From Gracilariopsis chorda (Eukaryota > Rhodophyta > Florideophyceae > Gracilariales > Gracilariaceae): a DNA stretch of 64,000 bases. Made by a program: the position numbers and the translations under genes. Numbering within the stretch: position 1 is the first letter of the stretch; the number at the start of each line of letters is the position of its first letter. The notes under the pieces were generated by a model. The model worked only from the letters and a program-made list of their open reading frames with translations. It was not told where the DNA came from and did not search any database. Shown piece after piece: positions 8,906 to 21,600 of the stretch. The stretch is taken from contig NBIV01000198.1 of NCBI GenBank assembly GCA_003194525.1, positions 89,942 through 153,941 of the forward strand, in the 5' to 3' direction.

Positions 8906-9790
8906 CTTGGATGTCAACTGTCGCACTCTCGCTCTCACCAAACGTGACGTCCGCCCGCTCTCCAGGTCTTCGTAGATCTGCTTAAACTCTCTTTCGATGG
9001 CGCTGTCCACACTTCCCATCACACCCATCTTCATCAGCTTCTTTGCGGCTAGCACCGACGCCCACTGCTCATCACTGGCTTCTTTGCTCCACCTGACGCA
9101 ATCCTGTAGCGCTGTTTGGAACACCTTGTCTACATCACCGTTACTCCCTTCCACAATGCGGCATATCCCAGCATCCGCCATTTTGTACGCGCTTATCACC
9201 TCGCCTCGCAGCAGAAATTCATTCGATAACTGTTTTCCGAGCATTGTTGGGAAGAGCACGGACGATGCGAATTCAGGTGCAATACCCACCTGACAGAACG
9301 GCGTTTGAAAAGTTGTACTTTCACTGCAATAAACAACATCACAGTGCATTAACAAAGTCACTCCAATCCCCGTAACTTGGCCGAAAACAGCCGCCACCAC
9401 GATTTTGCGGCAGCGTGTAAGAGCCTGCATGAACTGTCGCGCAGCCGTCACCGTTCGTAACGATTGCTCCTTCTCGCTGGCTTCAATTATATCCATTCCG
9501 GCGCAAAACGTTTTGCCAGCGCCGGTGATCAGTATGATGCGTGTGTCATTGTCAATGCTTAGTCTTTCGAGAGCGTCTGTTGTGGCCAGATATAGTGACT
9601 CGTTGAAAGCGTTCAGTCGGTTCGGACGATTTAAGGTGAGTTGCGTTACTTGATTGGAATATCGCGCTTCCAGCAGCAGATTGCTTGGAGCCGCCCGCAT
9701 CCTTATCCGTGTCGCTCGCAAGTCTTGCGCCTTGGTTTCGACTCTGATACTCTCCGTGCTTCCAGCTTCACGGCATGCCAGTGATGTCAA
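8900..9790 (-). CDS. Peroxisomal delta3,delta2-enoyl-CoA isomerase (crotonase family)
   Basis: This is a crotonase-fold protein of 296 residues. LNRPNRLNAFN starts the fold at about 54; the first oxyanion-hole segment is FCAGMDI, the second GQVTGIGVTLL. The segment GIAPEFASS places a Glu where delta3,delta2-enoyl-CoA isomerases (ECI2/PECI group) have their catalytic base, which favours isomerase over hydratase. The last three residues are SKL, a canonical PTS1 peroxisome signal, so the protein probably isomerises double bonds during peroxisomal beta-oxidation of unsaturated fatty acids. About 30 residues precede the domain, so an internal Met (MRAAPSN) could be the true start. The gene is convergent with BolA2, with a 6-bp CDS overlap. 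Confidence 0.88.
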   Translation of the reverse strand: MTSLACREAGSTESIRVETKAQDLRATRIRMRAAPSNLLLEARYSNQVTQLTLNRPNRLNAFNESLYLATTDALERLSIDNDTRIILITGAGKTFCAGMDIIEASEKEQSLRTVTAARQFMQALTRCRKIVVAAVFGQVTGIGVTLLMHCDVVYCSESTTFQTPFCQVGIAPEFASSVLFPTMLGKQLSNEFLLRGEVISAYKMADAGICRIVEGSNGDVDKVFQTALQDCVRWSKEASDEQWASVLAAKKLMKMGVMGSVDSAIEREFKQIYEDLESGRTSRLVRARVRQLTSKL

Positions 9791-12605
9791 CCAGCACTAC
9801 GTGCGAGGTAAAGCACTGTAGATGACCAGCTGCGGAGGTGAATATCTAAGGTCAAGCGGGCGCTGGGGTAGAAGGCTACCTAGTTCGAAAACAAAAGAAC
9901 GGGAGCTCCAAACCGGAGGCTTCTGCTCTATTTACAAGAGGCATATTCTGTCACCTGCATGATAGCGGTTGTTGGCGAAGGTGTTGTCGAAAAAGTTCAA
10001 AAGGCACTGTAGCCGGGCACCGCACATAAGCACAATTATGGCTTTTGATCATGATCATCAGAAAGATGAAAGATTGGGCCGGAACACGTAGATGGCCTTT
10101 CAACACTTACCATCGGAGGTCATCATCTCCAACTTTGGCTTCTCGTCCCGTCGTTTGATGGCAATCAAGCCCAATAATGTGATATCTTCAACAGTGCGGG
10201 AAGCAATGCAATGGTGTTTCCTTTGAAGTTCCGTACGCCGGCGAGTATCGTTTTCCACAATGTACTGTACCTGATGAGCTGCAGCGCATCGGCTCTTCGT
10301 GCTTTGAACAAGGATCCAAATCTACAATCCTCAAAGGCGTGTACTTTCAGCTGGACACAGTGCATGAGGTTGTGCGCGGTCCCCGACAGTTCTGCACCTG
10401 GATGTTCGACGTACCTTGGTACAAGGGTGCCAGACGGAGCCAAAATCCCTGAACAGATACTTAAATTCGCTTCAGTTCGGGCACATACAGTGTCGCCCAT
10501 CGAGGTTTGCCGACCTTCCAAAAAGGCTGCAAAATTACTATCAAAGTTACGCCGGATGAAGAAGCCAAATGGAGATGCAGTTGGATCTATTTGGGGAAAC
10601 TAGCCGTCGAATAGATGATTAGCCTTCTACACTCTAGGAACTTCCTAGGAAGTAGGAAGCTAATCGGAATCAGACGCACGAGCCCGTAACAACACATACA
10701 CACACGCACTTCAGTTCTCAACAAGAGGTTGCGCTCTTGAAGACTCAGTTCTTAAGTTAATCGCAACAACGCCGGCTGCAAGTGCGGGTCCTGGAGGACT
10801 CTAATTTACGGCTAGCGATCCGGTTGATATTTACACACTTTTCACATCTCTCTAAAGCCTCGCGCAACCCGGTATTGGTGACACGGGAAGAAGCGTGTTT
10901 TAATGAGGCTAGACAATCGTCAGAGATGCTCTACTTGATCACCCACATCCACACCCGTTTTCTTTAACAGAATGCGCTTCCTTGCCGAGTGACAAGTAAC
11001 AGTTCACAACTAACTTAGTCCCGGATCAACTTTGCAAGATGAGTCGCATGGCCTTGAACGAGTAACGTTGCTGTATCAAAGGGTGGTGCTGACTTTCGTT
11101 ACTCAATATATTAGTATCAATGAGCGAGCAAATGAATCGACGAACTTTGCTGCAGCAAGTGGGTACCATCTTGTTGAAATGGTCAGGCGTTCGCATCATG
11201 CCTTGAGAAGAAGGCCGCTCTTTCCATGTGCCGCAGGCGAGATAAAAGATGCACGAAGGATACAAAACTACGGTTCAGGAAGCTGTTGGCCCGCCACCAA
11301 GGCTGTGCGAGGAGTGGAGCTACTAAGTACAGATCGCTGTGCTCCCTCGCCTTAACAGCTTTGGATGGCCTCGATGGAGGAAGAGAGGGCCACAAGCCAA
11401 GATATTGGCTACAATAGAGTCAAACAGAAAGCAACCAACCAGTCCAGTAACAACTATTGCAATCGTCAGAAAATGTGCTGGGAATCCGATGCTCTTTCCG
11501 TACAACGCATTTTACAACAGCATGGCACGAAGAGAGATCGTGCTTGATAACGTGCTTTTCATGCCTTGTTCGCCGTGAAGCACGTGAGTGTGGATTCACG
11601 ATTTGACTGTTTTCTGTTCGCCGCAAAGCGTTCAAAGCTTACTACGAGCAGTACAGCGTTCAAAAGTATAGGGTTACAATAAAGCGAAAAGAATTCTTGT
11701 TCGGCTCCGCAATGTCTAACCATGCCAAAACCCAACAACGCATGGCAGGCCCCGGACATAGGACTTACCTTTCTATGTACAGTGTCTTGGCCCTGGGTAC
11801 CCCTCCGGAGTTAGGCAGACTCGCCGCCAGCCCCCACCAACGCTGTTACGAAGAAAAATGTAAGCGTCATGGAGAGCATTAGACTTCCATGTTGGCGTTC
11901 TCAGAATGAGAAGCTCCCTACGTCGGCAGTCCAACACGGACATCGATGGCCTGCCTGTTGCTTCGATGTTAGCCCACTGTTGGATAAGGGTTTAGGGCTA
12001 TCCCTAACCCTCTGCTCTCCAAGAGTCTGAGTTGTAAGCATGAACATTTTTGACGCGTCACAGGGGCATCCATCCCATCCTGATATGCTGCTGACGCATG
12101 AGCATCCATGCTGTCTGGATGCTCATGCTAAGTTACGGATGAAGCAAGCAACGATATGCACAACACACATCCAATCAAAAATGACACCAATTCCGAAAAC
12201 CGAACCGCTGCTCTTCTTCCAACCAAGCAGCCATTCCCAAAGCATACTGGCGAATCCAAGAGCGTGCGAACAGCCTTCCAGACGAGTAAGTTTACACAAA
12301 AAAACTCTCAAAAAGTTAGTTCACTTCGTTTTGGTAATAGAGAGAAAACGAAGGGTTATCATGAAGCTCGATTGACTAAAAAGGGCAGCCTTCCCATGAT
12401 AGAGGAAAGGCAAGGAAAGCAAGACACGCATAGTCGAGATGACTATTGCCAACGTAGATAGTTAAAACATCCCGACAAAAAAAAGTGCAAAGGCTGTGCG
12501 CACCCAGGTTACCAGGGGTCCCGGGTTGGTCGGTGCAACGGCCAAGCATGAAAGAACATACCAAAAACGATTGGATATACTAAACAAAAGTACGACGCCA
12601 GATAT
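9791..12605. other. Gene-poor stretch with possible retroelement debris
   Basis: No convincing gene is present in these 2.8 kb. Frames at 10165-10521 (minus) and 10211-10603 (plus) overlap each other. The plus-strand one has a run (VFHNVLYLMS) faintly like the region before copia integrase, but it is not enough to call. A short near-palindromic block at about 10617-10660 (AGCCTTCTAC...GGAACTTCCTAGGAAG) could be an LTR-type relic. A telomere-like inverted repeat is listed separately. Confidence 0.35.
11987..12011. repeat. Inverted telomere-like repeat (AGGGTTTAGGG / CCCTAACCCT)
   Basis: AGGGTTTAGGG (11987-11997) is followed four bases later by CCCTAACCCT (12002-12011). The arms are complementary except for one extra T. 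The left arm contains the plant-type telomere unit TTTAGGG. It may be a tiny interstitial head-to-head telomeric remnant or coincidence. Confidence 0.4.
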
Positions 12606-14111
12606 CTACTCGTTCCTGATAACACGGAGGATGTTAGTACCGCCTGAGACTCCCTCGCGCATCCCAGAGACAAGAACGACGAGGTCTCCTTTCTTACAGA
12701 ATCCAGCAGAAGTAGATCGATTAAGCACCCTTGCAATAAGCGATTCGGTACCGACAAACGAGCCGACGACGAGAGGGAAGGCCCCTCTGTGTATAAGAAG
12801 TTGGCGGGCTGTAGTTTCGTTCGAAGTGACGCAGATGACCGGGCTTATTGGGCGGTACTTGCACACCAATCTTCCCGTGTTACCAGTTTCAGTGAGACAC
12901 AGAATAATGGCAGCGTTGAGGTCATAAGCAGTTTTCACAGCGGATGAAGTAATAGTTTCAGTAATGCTCATGTCTTGTGTGCGATGAAGGTTCCTGAGGG
13001 ATTGGAAGACATAGCGATAGTCCAAACTCTTCTCCGCTTCTCGGCAAATACCGACCATGGTCTGAACGGCCTCAACGGCGTAAATACCCTTGGCGGTTTC
13101 TCCCGAAAGCATGACGCAATCGGAACCATCAAACACAGCATTAGCAACATCAGTAGTTTCAGCACGCGTCGGTCGAGGGTTCTTAATCATACTGTCGAGC
13201 ATCTGCGTGGCGGTAACAACCGGTTTGCCCGCAACGTTGCACTTTGAAATCATCATTTTCTGCGCAATGGCAACCATTTCGATGGGAATTTCAACGCCGA
13301 GATCACCGCGCGCAACCATAATAGCGTCGGATGCTTCGAGAATGCCGTCAAAGTTCTCGAGACCTTCTTGGTTCTCGATCTTGGACATGATCTTAATAGT
13401 GGAGCCACCGTGGGCATCGAGGAATTCGCGAATGGACACAACGTCAGCAGCCTTTCTAATAAATGAGGCGGCGATCATATCGACTTGCTGGTCGCATCCA
13501 AACTTGAGATCGCTCTTGTCCTTCTCGGTAAGCGCGGGAAGATCCACCTTTGCACCCGGCAGGTTGACACCCTTGGTCTCTCCAAGCACGCCGTCATTGT
13601 TAATACGGCAGGTAACGGTGTTGGCAGCGATATCGGTGCTCATGACCGTGAGCGAAATGAGACCGTCATCGATGAGAATCTCCGAGCCCTCGCTGACGGT
13701 GGCGACCATGCTGGCGTAGGAATGGCCAATGACGGAGGAATGGCCGACATAGTTGGGGTCGGAGATGAGATCGATTGTTGCACCAGCTTTGAGAGAGATT
13801 TCGTCGCCGTTCTTAAGCTTGCCCGTTCGGATTTCGGGGCCCTTTGTGTCGAGCATGATGCCGCACATGCGGCCGGCTGAAGCGAGAAAGTTGCGCAGAT
13901 TCTTGATTGCGGTGGCGTGATGTTGATGATCGCCGTGGGAAAAGTTGAGACGCATGATGTTCATTCCGGCGTTGATGAGGGAGGCAAGTCGCTGCTCGTC
14001 GACAACCCTTCCGACGGTGCAAATGACCTTAGAGCGGATTCGACCCCTCTCAGGATTGAAGGCGCCGTCATACTTGTAGGTGATCTTGAGATTATTATCC
14101 AAACTGGTCAT
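12606..14111 (-). CDS. PK: Pyruvate kinase
   Basis: This 501-residue protein is a full-length pyruvate kinase, which converts phosphoenolpyruvate and ADP to pyruvate and ATP in the last step of glycolysis. Visible signatures in order are RSKVICTVG, MNIMRLNFSHG (substrate and K+ binding), MLDTKGPEIRTG, the B domain (about 100-195), MSKIENQEGLENFD (active-site region with the catalytic Lys of IKIMSKIEN), MVARGDLGVE, TQMLDSMIKNPRPTRAE and DGSDCVMLSGETAKG, then the C domain to 501. No transit peptide is apparent if translation begins at the ATG at 14111. The frame stays open upstream to 14354 but is Pro/Arg-rich and low-complexity, so I prefer the 14111 start. The protein is probably cytosolic. 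Confidence 0.95.
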   Translation of the reverse strand: MTSLDNNLKITYKYDGAFNPERGRIRSKVICTVGRVVDEQRLASLINAGMNIMRLNFSHGDHQHHATAIKNLRNFLASAGRMCGIMLDTKGPEIRTGKLKNGDEISLKAGATIDLISDPNYVGHSSVIGHSYASMVATVSEGSEILIDDGLISLTVMSTDIAANTVTCRINNDGVLGETKGVNLPGAKVDLPALTEKDKSDLKFGCDQQVDMIAASFIRKAADVVSIREFLDAHGGSTIKIMSKIENQEGLENFDGILEASDAIMVARGDLGVEIPIEMVAIAQKMMISKCNVAGKPVVTATQMLDSMIKNPRPTRAETTDVANAVFDGSDCVMLSGETAKGIYAVEAVQTMVGICREAEKSLDYRYVFQSLRNLHRTQDMSITETITSSAVKTAYDLNAAIILCLTETGNTGRLVCKYRPISPVICVTSNETTARQLLIHRGAFPLVVGSFVGTESLIARVLNRSTSAGFCKKGDLVVLVSGMREGVSGGTNILRVIRNE

Positions 14112-14200
14112 GGTAGGTGGTGAAGTGTGTATACGGGGGGGGTGGGGTGTTTGAATAGGGGGAGGGAGGGCGGAGGGAGAGGGATGTTGAGGTTGGAGGG

Positions 14201-14207
14201 ATATATA
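14201..14207 (-). promoter_or_regulatory. TATA-like element of the pyruvate kinase gene
   Basis: TATATAT on the minus strand lies about 90 nt upstream of the pyruvate kinase ATG at 14111, inside an otherwise C-rich leader. Position and sequence suit a TATA box; no transcript data are available. Confidence 0.4.
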
Positions 14208-14671
14208 AGGGGGGAGAGGAGGGCGGTGAAGGGGGGGGCGGTGTAACGCGCGTGTAAAGCGGCGGCGGGCGGAGGCGGGAAGTGGGGGGTTTCGGTTCGG
14301 GGCGGCAGCGATGAGGGGGACACGCCGGCGGCCGCGAAAGGGCGACGGCGACAAGCGCTCACAGCAGCACGGCGGCGCGCAAAAGATTCAGAGCGATGAC
14401 GGAGCGAAGATGCGCACACTTGGCCACGTCGACATGCGCGCGCCTGCATTGCGACACGTGTGCGAATGTGCTGCCGCGCAGCGAGCGGCGTGCGGCGTCG
14501 ACATTCTGCTCAATTGGAAAGCCGTGCGCCGCTTTTTGGAGCCGCCCCGCGTGCTGCGCCCCGCGCGTGCTCCTCCTCCGCCTCCGCCGCTGTCAGGAAC
14601 GGTTAAGCGCTTATCACATCGCGCGTCGTGCTGCTCTCAACCTCGCATGCTTCCTTCCAGTCGGACCGTTG

Positions 14672-14727
14672 TAGCTCTACGAGCTCTATGAGCTCTGCGA
14701 GCTCTGCGAGCTCTGCGAGCTCTGCTA
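14672..14727. repeat. 9-bp tandem repeat (GAGCTCTGC)
   Basis: About six copies of a 9-bp unit, GAGCTCTGC with early variants GAGCTCTAC and GAGCTCTAT, sit in direct tandem. The unit contains a SacI-type palindrome GAGCTC. It lies in a gene-poor stretch and would read as a Ser/Ala-rich run in the plus frame, which is probably not translated. Confidence 0.85.
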
Positions 14728-17700
14728 CAATTCCTAACTTTACCCTCACGTGCAACAACAACGCTTGCTTGCCATGCGCACCCGCCTGCCCCCTCCGTTC
14801 AACGCCATGTACCTTCACCTTCACCACGTCACCGCTTGCCCAACCATGCTCCCAGCCCCCCCATCCCGCGCCCTCGCGCCCATCGCGTTTTTGTACTACG
14901 TCGTCGCTATCACCACCCTCCCACTCGTTTCTTCTTGCCCTCTCCGCCATCAATCGCATGCACGTCATGCTTTTTCACCCTTCCTCCCATCCACCGATCG
15001 TTGCGCACAACTGCGTAACGCTGTCAAACACTCGCTTTCGCTCCTCCGTCCTCCAAGCTGCATATGCATCGCACACACACGTTGCACACATGCACAATCA
15101 ACGCGCTAACTCCCGCTTACATCACCCTCCCCAGCTATCAAACGGAAACAGTTTCACCAGTCCGTGCCCTATACTCAGTTGCCTCTCCTCCCCGCTTTCT
15201 GTATCACCTTCACAGCAAACTCGAGATACATATTCTCACCATGTGCCTCTCCTTTCAAAGCTATTTTCGCAAGCAGATATGCGCTCTATGTTTGCCTCAC
15301 AAGGGACAATCGGCTCAATTCCTCCTTTGAAAAAGCTTTACAACGCTGTACTAGCTAATCCCCATTACTTACACCATCAGCACTAGAAAGAGAGCGCTCT
15401 CTCGAGACACCCCTTCTGCACTCTTGGAATTAGAGCACCAAGCGCGTATTAAAAGGCACTTCCCACCTTCAGCCTTGCACCCACTTCGCTGTCTGCTAGT
15501 ACACTGTATCTGTCAGAACACCGACGCTACTGCACTGTCTGCATTGTCTCTTACATATACCACTTCCAGCCCGGTTTAGCTGTGCTCATTAAACACCGGC
15601 GTGCCCTAATACGATTGCCACTTGAGAGCCCAACAAATATCACAACATCCACCACCACCATCCTCTACTGCTTTGCCTTGCCTTTTCTGTTTTCCATTTC
15701 TTTCCCTTTCATAACTCTGATCGTCGGGAGCCCTGCTTTCTCCCGTTATTCTTTCCCTGTCAACCTTCTCCTCCTCCCCATGACCGCCCTGACCGCTGCA
15801 ACCCAGCAGAGCGCATCTTATACACCATCACACAAATGGAAGTATCTTTTAAGAACCTTATAGAAAAGCTTCAATTGGCTTATGCAGCAACGAGATCATG
15901 ATAGTGTCTTTTTATCTTTCGTGGTTCTTCTTATCTCCTCCTTTTCATAGTCACAGCCGTCGTCTCGGGGTAAAGCACCAGACAGTCAATGCTAAAAATA
16001 GCAGTGCTAACTAATTCTGTGGCAGTCTAAAAAAAAGTCATTACGAAAGCATTCAAGAACGATGCTGCCAACTACGCCTGTCTACACTGTCGCAGCTTTG
16101 CTGGCCCCTACCGATGCTCAAACAAATCGCGGTTTCCCAATAACAACCCATACTTTGTGCTCTGCAACTCAGGTTCACTTTTTAAACCAATTCTGCGGTA
16201 AGACGCACACTTTAGTAAACGGAGAGTTTTACCCTGCGTTTACCATATCTTCATTTTCTGAGGTTCCGAAAACTGTGCGATCAAGTCCACTTGCGGCAGT
16301 GGTACAACCTTCATAGTCAAATGGTGCTTCCATTGTAATCACTGCACGAAATGCCTAGCTTTATTTTCTTCACAACCTCGTTGTACTACTTGGGACTACT
16401 GGAAAGCACTGAAACCGAAAACCGGTGTGCCGCGGTATAGTAAAGATTTTTAAGGAGAATTTGTACAAAAAGTTTGTTTAGAAACATTCAGATATATCCA
16501 AGGCTCTAAGATCGAATCATGAAGGAATGAAACGGAATCTTTTTGCCAACTTGTCTGCAAGAGCTACTACATGCCCGTATATTCATTGCCTTCTGTTCTT
16601 GAGATTCTTTTATCTCTCGTTTTGTTGTGATCCCGGGTTTGTGCTCTTCTATCAATCTGTCTTAAAAGCACATCCGCGTTGCAGATGTTGCAGAGGGTGT
16701 TTAATGGTATCTTACAAGTCAAAAGTTTCCAGGCGGTGGTGAGAAAAGGTCAGATCCTTACAGTATGCGCATTTGCGTTTTTGGCTTTTTGAGGTGTAAT
16801 AGTGTTTTATGTTTCCCATTTCGTGAAGAATATGTCGTTACGAGTAGCCTCTCGTCATTTGCTCATCTGTCACGGACAGCAGGTCAATAATCATGAAGCG
16901 ATAACGATGTTGTATACGTTAAGTTCATCAGGAAGACAAGGCTGAAATCGAGCACTCAAAAAATGGCCTGGTGTATTATGTACACTGTACATAATACAGG
17001 TATCACAATACTTTTGTCTGAATCGAAGCCTCTCCTAATTCAAAACCAAAATGCATTTTCAAACATGAGTTGTAATTTCTTTGTTTTCTTTCTCGACAAC
17101 GACGATACGATGATCACGAAACAATCTTGAGGGGCAGCAAAAAAAGGCTGGTGCGATTTGAAAAACTACAGCATAACATTCGCTATTCAGGAGCAAGTAT
17201 GAGCTGAGAATGAATTTTACGTTTCTTAACCCACACGTCACATACTCAGTGCAGAAAATACACGTCATGCTAATTATGCTACACGCAAGTTTGAAGGTCG
17301 AAAGTATCATGTACAAATAGAAGCGTTGAATTGCTGTTTCAAAGGCCATTCTCAATCGCGCAAGCTAACTCTTATTCTTATAAACAAGGAATTCAATATG
17401 GTGTAAGAGGACGCTCGGAATATTAATTGAGGCTTGTGTAGCTCAAGAGTTGAGAATGCAACAATTGGGTGAAGAATAATGGTCTCCACATTTCAGTTCA
17501 AGGGAGAAACAGTGGCTGTGCGTTCATCAGCATCATGCTGATGAGGACAGCATTGGTGACAATTTGATGTCCTGGAACTGTACCGCCGGTAGCCCTCCTT
17601 TGGTGTCATTGGTAACCGGTCAACCAGAACCACTTAGGAAAATTTCTAATTCGTGCTTCATATTCGTTACATCTAAAGATCTCATTCATTCTCAGGCGGG

Positions 17701-18234
17701 CTAGAAACCCTTTTTACTGCATTGAAACCTGAATAGCTTGATATCTGATACAAACAGGTTCAAGAGACAACAGCCCGTAGCTACGGAGGTTGCAAACCAG
17801 GTGACAAAGTTTGAGCGGAATCGTTTGACAACTTCTATCTACATGGAGCATGGAGTCGGTACTTGTTAAGATCATTTCAGGTCATCAACATACATTTTGG
17901 CCTTCTATTTTGAAGCCTTAAACTTGGCAGAGCGTCAAAGGTATTTCTTTAATTTAGTTGAAAGAATATGGCGTATTGCACCCGCATAAGGCACGGACGA
18001 CGAACTAAAATGATATGCGAAAACGGCATCGTTTCGCGATGTCTGTTGATTTGCTTCTCCCTTAGAAACTACTAAACCTGTTGTGCTGAAACTTTGTTGT
18101 CCTGTAGTCTGCACATCTGGATTTTACAAGAAGCTTTCAGAACTCAAATTGGTCAACGAGGAGCGAAGTTATGGTTTCTAAGATCCATTCGTAAAGCAAA
18201 AGCTAGCTCATTCGACGAATTAATGCGTGAGCGG

Positions 18235-18590
18235 TGTGACGTTGCGGGGCTGAAAGGGAATCAGGTCGAACGACCAAGGGGCAGGCAAACACAGAGTTGG
18301 TGCTGCACCGGCCGCGGGGACTTGAGGTCAGTTCTGTTGTTCCCTCTCTGGCCTGACCGGGCTCACCTTTATTAGACCTACTCACTACCGCCGCCGGCCG
18401 CCCGGCGGTACCATGTCCTCCAATCACTGGACGCCATTGGTCCAAGTTGGCCGAACGGCTTACAGATGGGCGGGCTCCCACTACCGGAGAAACCTACCGC
18501 GCCATCCCGCTCTCGTCGTCCCGTGTCTGCCAAGCTCCCTCGACAGACCACAGCGACGGACGCAGGCGAGTAGAACTACTCAGCGTCACA
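18235..18590 (-). repeat. Element 1, 3' LTR
   Basis: 356 bp, TGTGACG...GTCACA, matching 23485-23840 with one mismatch seen at 18477. The inner flank on the minus strand (AAGGCATGGGGCCC) may serve as the polypurine tract. Confidence 0.95.
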
Positions 18591-18628
18591 GGGCCCCATG
18601 CCTTGGCCGCCCCGCGCGCGTTAAGGCA

Positions 18629-21600
18629 TCATTCAGATCCCAGCGAGCACTCACGAAGAGCACGACGCTTGAGACCCCGCTGTCCAGCGGTGTGGAGGTA
18701 GTCTTCCAGCAATCCTGGCAAGTCCTCAAACACTTGACCCAACGGTTCCCAAGTAAAGTCTATCTCATCGGGCAGACCTGCCCACTCCACGAGCACTTCC
18801 AGCTGACGATCTTTCTCACGAATGCCACGAAGCTGTTCAGCTGTCTCGTACTTCGTCTCCGAAGCTCGAGCAGCCTCCAGCAGCTTTGGGGTGAACACCC
18901 TACCATCCATATCTGCACGATAGGAGTGGAGGCGTCTAGCGTGCACAACTTCACGCTTGTCTTTGACCAGGTCCTGTACCTCATACACCCAGTCAGATCT
19001 TACTGCTGTAACTCTGCGAGGACCCCTCCAGGTGAACTGCAACTTGTGCCCACCCTTTGTCACCGTTCGGACGAGCACGAAGTCCCCGACGCTAAAGTCG
19101 GCCTCCTTGATGTTCGTCCGGCGGTTGTGCTTCTGTACCTTCCGCGCACGCGAAGCCGACGTCAGTCCTTCCACGTCGCGATGAACATCGCACAGGGCAC
19201 CTTGCAACTTTCCGATGTCCACAAGTTGCCTGGCCCGCACTTCGTCCTCCGTCCGAGCACTGCTGTATGCCGGGACCGGCAGCGCACGAAGAAGCGGGCG
19301 AACGGGGAAATGGCCCGTGAAGACCTCCAGGGGTGTTCGATAGACTTCGGAGTTCTCCGGGTCGCGTAACCCGAGCCGCTTGAGCGGAGCGTGATTGAGC
19401 ACACTCTGCACGCACTCCGTTACCGCCGGCCAGTCCTGGGGCGCCAACTTCCATTCACTCAACAAGGCTTTGCACGCACGAAGCACTTCGCTGCATACCC
19501 TTTCAACGGTACCGTTGGCCCAGGGCGAGTAGGCCGTGGTAAAGTGATGGTGCACACGCACTTCGGCCGTCAACTCGGCAATCAGCTGGTTCTTGAAATG
19601 AGAACCCTGATCGCTGACGAGCCAAGTCATACTTCCAAACGTCCCGAACCATGTACCCAGGGCGTCGGCTGCAGCCTCGCTTGTACAAGCTGTTGTAGGC
19701 CAGAGCCACACAAACGACGAAAGGTCGTCTCGAATGAGCAGCAAGTACTTCTTGTCATCCCGTCCGGGCCCCATGAACAGATAGTCCATGTGCACAACTT
19801 CATTCGGCCTCGACCCATGGAGAGCCGATCCGAGCGGACGGGGAATCAAATCGCCACTACGGGTGACGATGCAATGGAGGCAGCCTCGAACGAGGGTCTC
19901 GACGTCAGCACCCATCGTCGGCCACCACCATTCCTCAGCCAGCACACTCCTCGTAGCGTCGCGCCCGCGATGACCTAAGGTCCCGCAGTGGGAGACCACG
20001 AGGATCTTGAGCTGTAGCTCCTTGTCCTCCTGCGGCACCCAAACGCGACCGCGCTTCTTCCAGACTCCTTCTTGCTCATCGAGCTTCAGGCCGTCCGGCC
20101 GAGTTGCGGCTTCTTGCGATTTCTTGATCGAGTCCATGTCTGGCCAGACGAAATCATCCGGAGATGGGATGAGCTGCTCCGAGTCTTGCAACAGCATACT
20201 GCTGACGGCGGAGCGTTCGCTCCTATCTCTGCGATACCCGCGCGTCCACCGCGTGAGCATGTCTGCGCAGACGTTGTCCTTCCCATCGATATGCTCGATC
20301 ACGTAAGCAAAGCGGGACAAGAACAGTGCCCACCGTTGCACTTTCGATACCACGTGGCGACCAAGAGCTGGTTCCAGCGCCAACGGCGCAAAGACAAACA
20401 GCAAATTGCGATGGTCCGTGAACACGTGCGTACGCACATGACTCTGGAACAAATAATCCATCTTCTCTAACGTCTGGAAAATGGCAAATCCCTCCTTCTC
20501 GAAGGTTGTCCAACCTATCTCAGCTCCCTTGAACGAGGAACCCAGAAATCCGAGGGGCTCGTGCCGTTGCTCCTCGAAGGGCAGTCGGAGCTGCACAGCA
20601 TCCGTTTGCGTGACCACGCCAGACCAGTACATTTCAGAAGCATCTGTAAAGACGCAAAGCACTTTCTCCGGGTCCGGATGTGAGAGAGTAACAGCATTGC
20701 GGAGGCTTTCTTGCATATCTGCAAACGCTTGGTCGTGTGTAGGGCCCCAAGAAAGGCTTCGCAGAGAGATACGGCGAATAGATCTATTCGTTCGGCGACC
20801 CGATTGAGCGTACGCTCGTTCCAAAACTTCCACGAGGGGGGCTATGCGAGCGGCAAAGTTAGGGATAGCATTAGCCATCCACCGGCAACAATAAATAAAC
20901 TGCGCCAATTCTTCCGCGGTTTGCGGTGCGTCCATGTCTTTGAGACCGTCGAGACGCGCCGGGTCCATTCGATATCCATCCTTTGATACGATGCGACCGC
21001 ACCACTTGAGCTCACGCTCGAACAGCTTGCACTTCCGAGCGTGAAGGAAGAGGTTCCGCTCCCTGCAGATTGCCAAAAACTCCTGGAGCTTGCTCAGCAA
21101 CGTTGACTCGTCTTTCGCATGAATACTGAAGTCGTCCAACCACGCCTTGACCGAATCACGCAACGAAGCGAACAGTGGCTCCACTGAACTCTGAAAGTAC
21201 GACGTCGCATTGGCCAGTCCTGGCAACACCCTCTTCGACACCACGACTCCACGCGGTGTGACGATGCCACATGCCGAGTACGAATCGGGGTGCAAAGGCA
21301 ACTGCCAATAGCCCGATACGAAGTCCAAACTTGCGAAACATGTGCTTCCAGCAAAGTCGGAGACCTCCGAGTCCAGGTGAGGCATAGGCCACGCCTCCTT
21401 GATTGTTGCGGCGTTCACCGGCCGCAAGTCAACAGCCATGCGGTACCGCGCTTTCGACCCATGCTTGGGGACCAGCAGCGGTGCCGCTTGCCACGCAGCT
21501 GAGGGCATGTCTTCCACGAAGCCCATCTCTCGCAGCGCGTCCACGTACTTGTCCAAGAACAGGCGCTGGTCCGGCGAGTAGCGTCGTGCCTTCACTCTAA

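Larger units (their letters stand above)
14112..18230. other. Gene-poor 4.1 kb stretch
   Basis: The first few hundred bases are the pyruvate kinase promoter side. Frames at 14311-14691 and 14628-15386 are low-complexity Ser/Pro/Arg or Ser/His runs without family resemblance. From about 15900 to 18230 the sequence is AT-rich with no frame over 100 codons. I see no RNA gene or recognisable mobile element here. Confidence 0.4.

Noticed and set aside
10211-10603. Possible copia pre-integrase remnant (VFHNVLYLMS)
   Set aside because: Resemblance is limited to about ten residues, an antisense frame is equally long, and a stop lies just upstream; not enough to call.
14628-15386. 252-codon plus-strand frame
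   Set aside because: Ser/Pro/His low-complexity translation starting in a 9-bp tandem repeat; no domain, and a second frame is open over the same bases.
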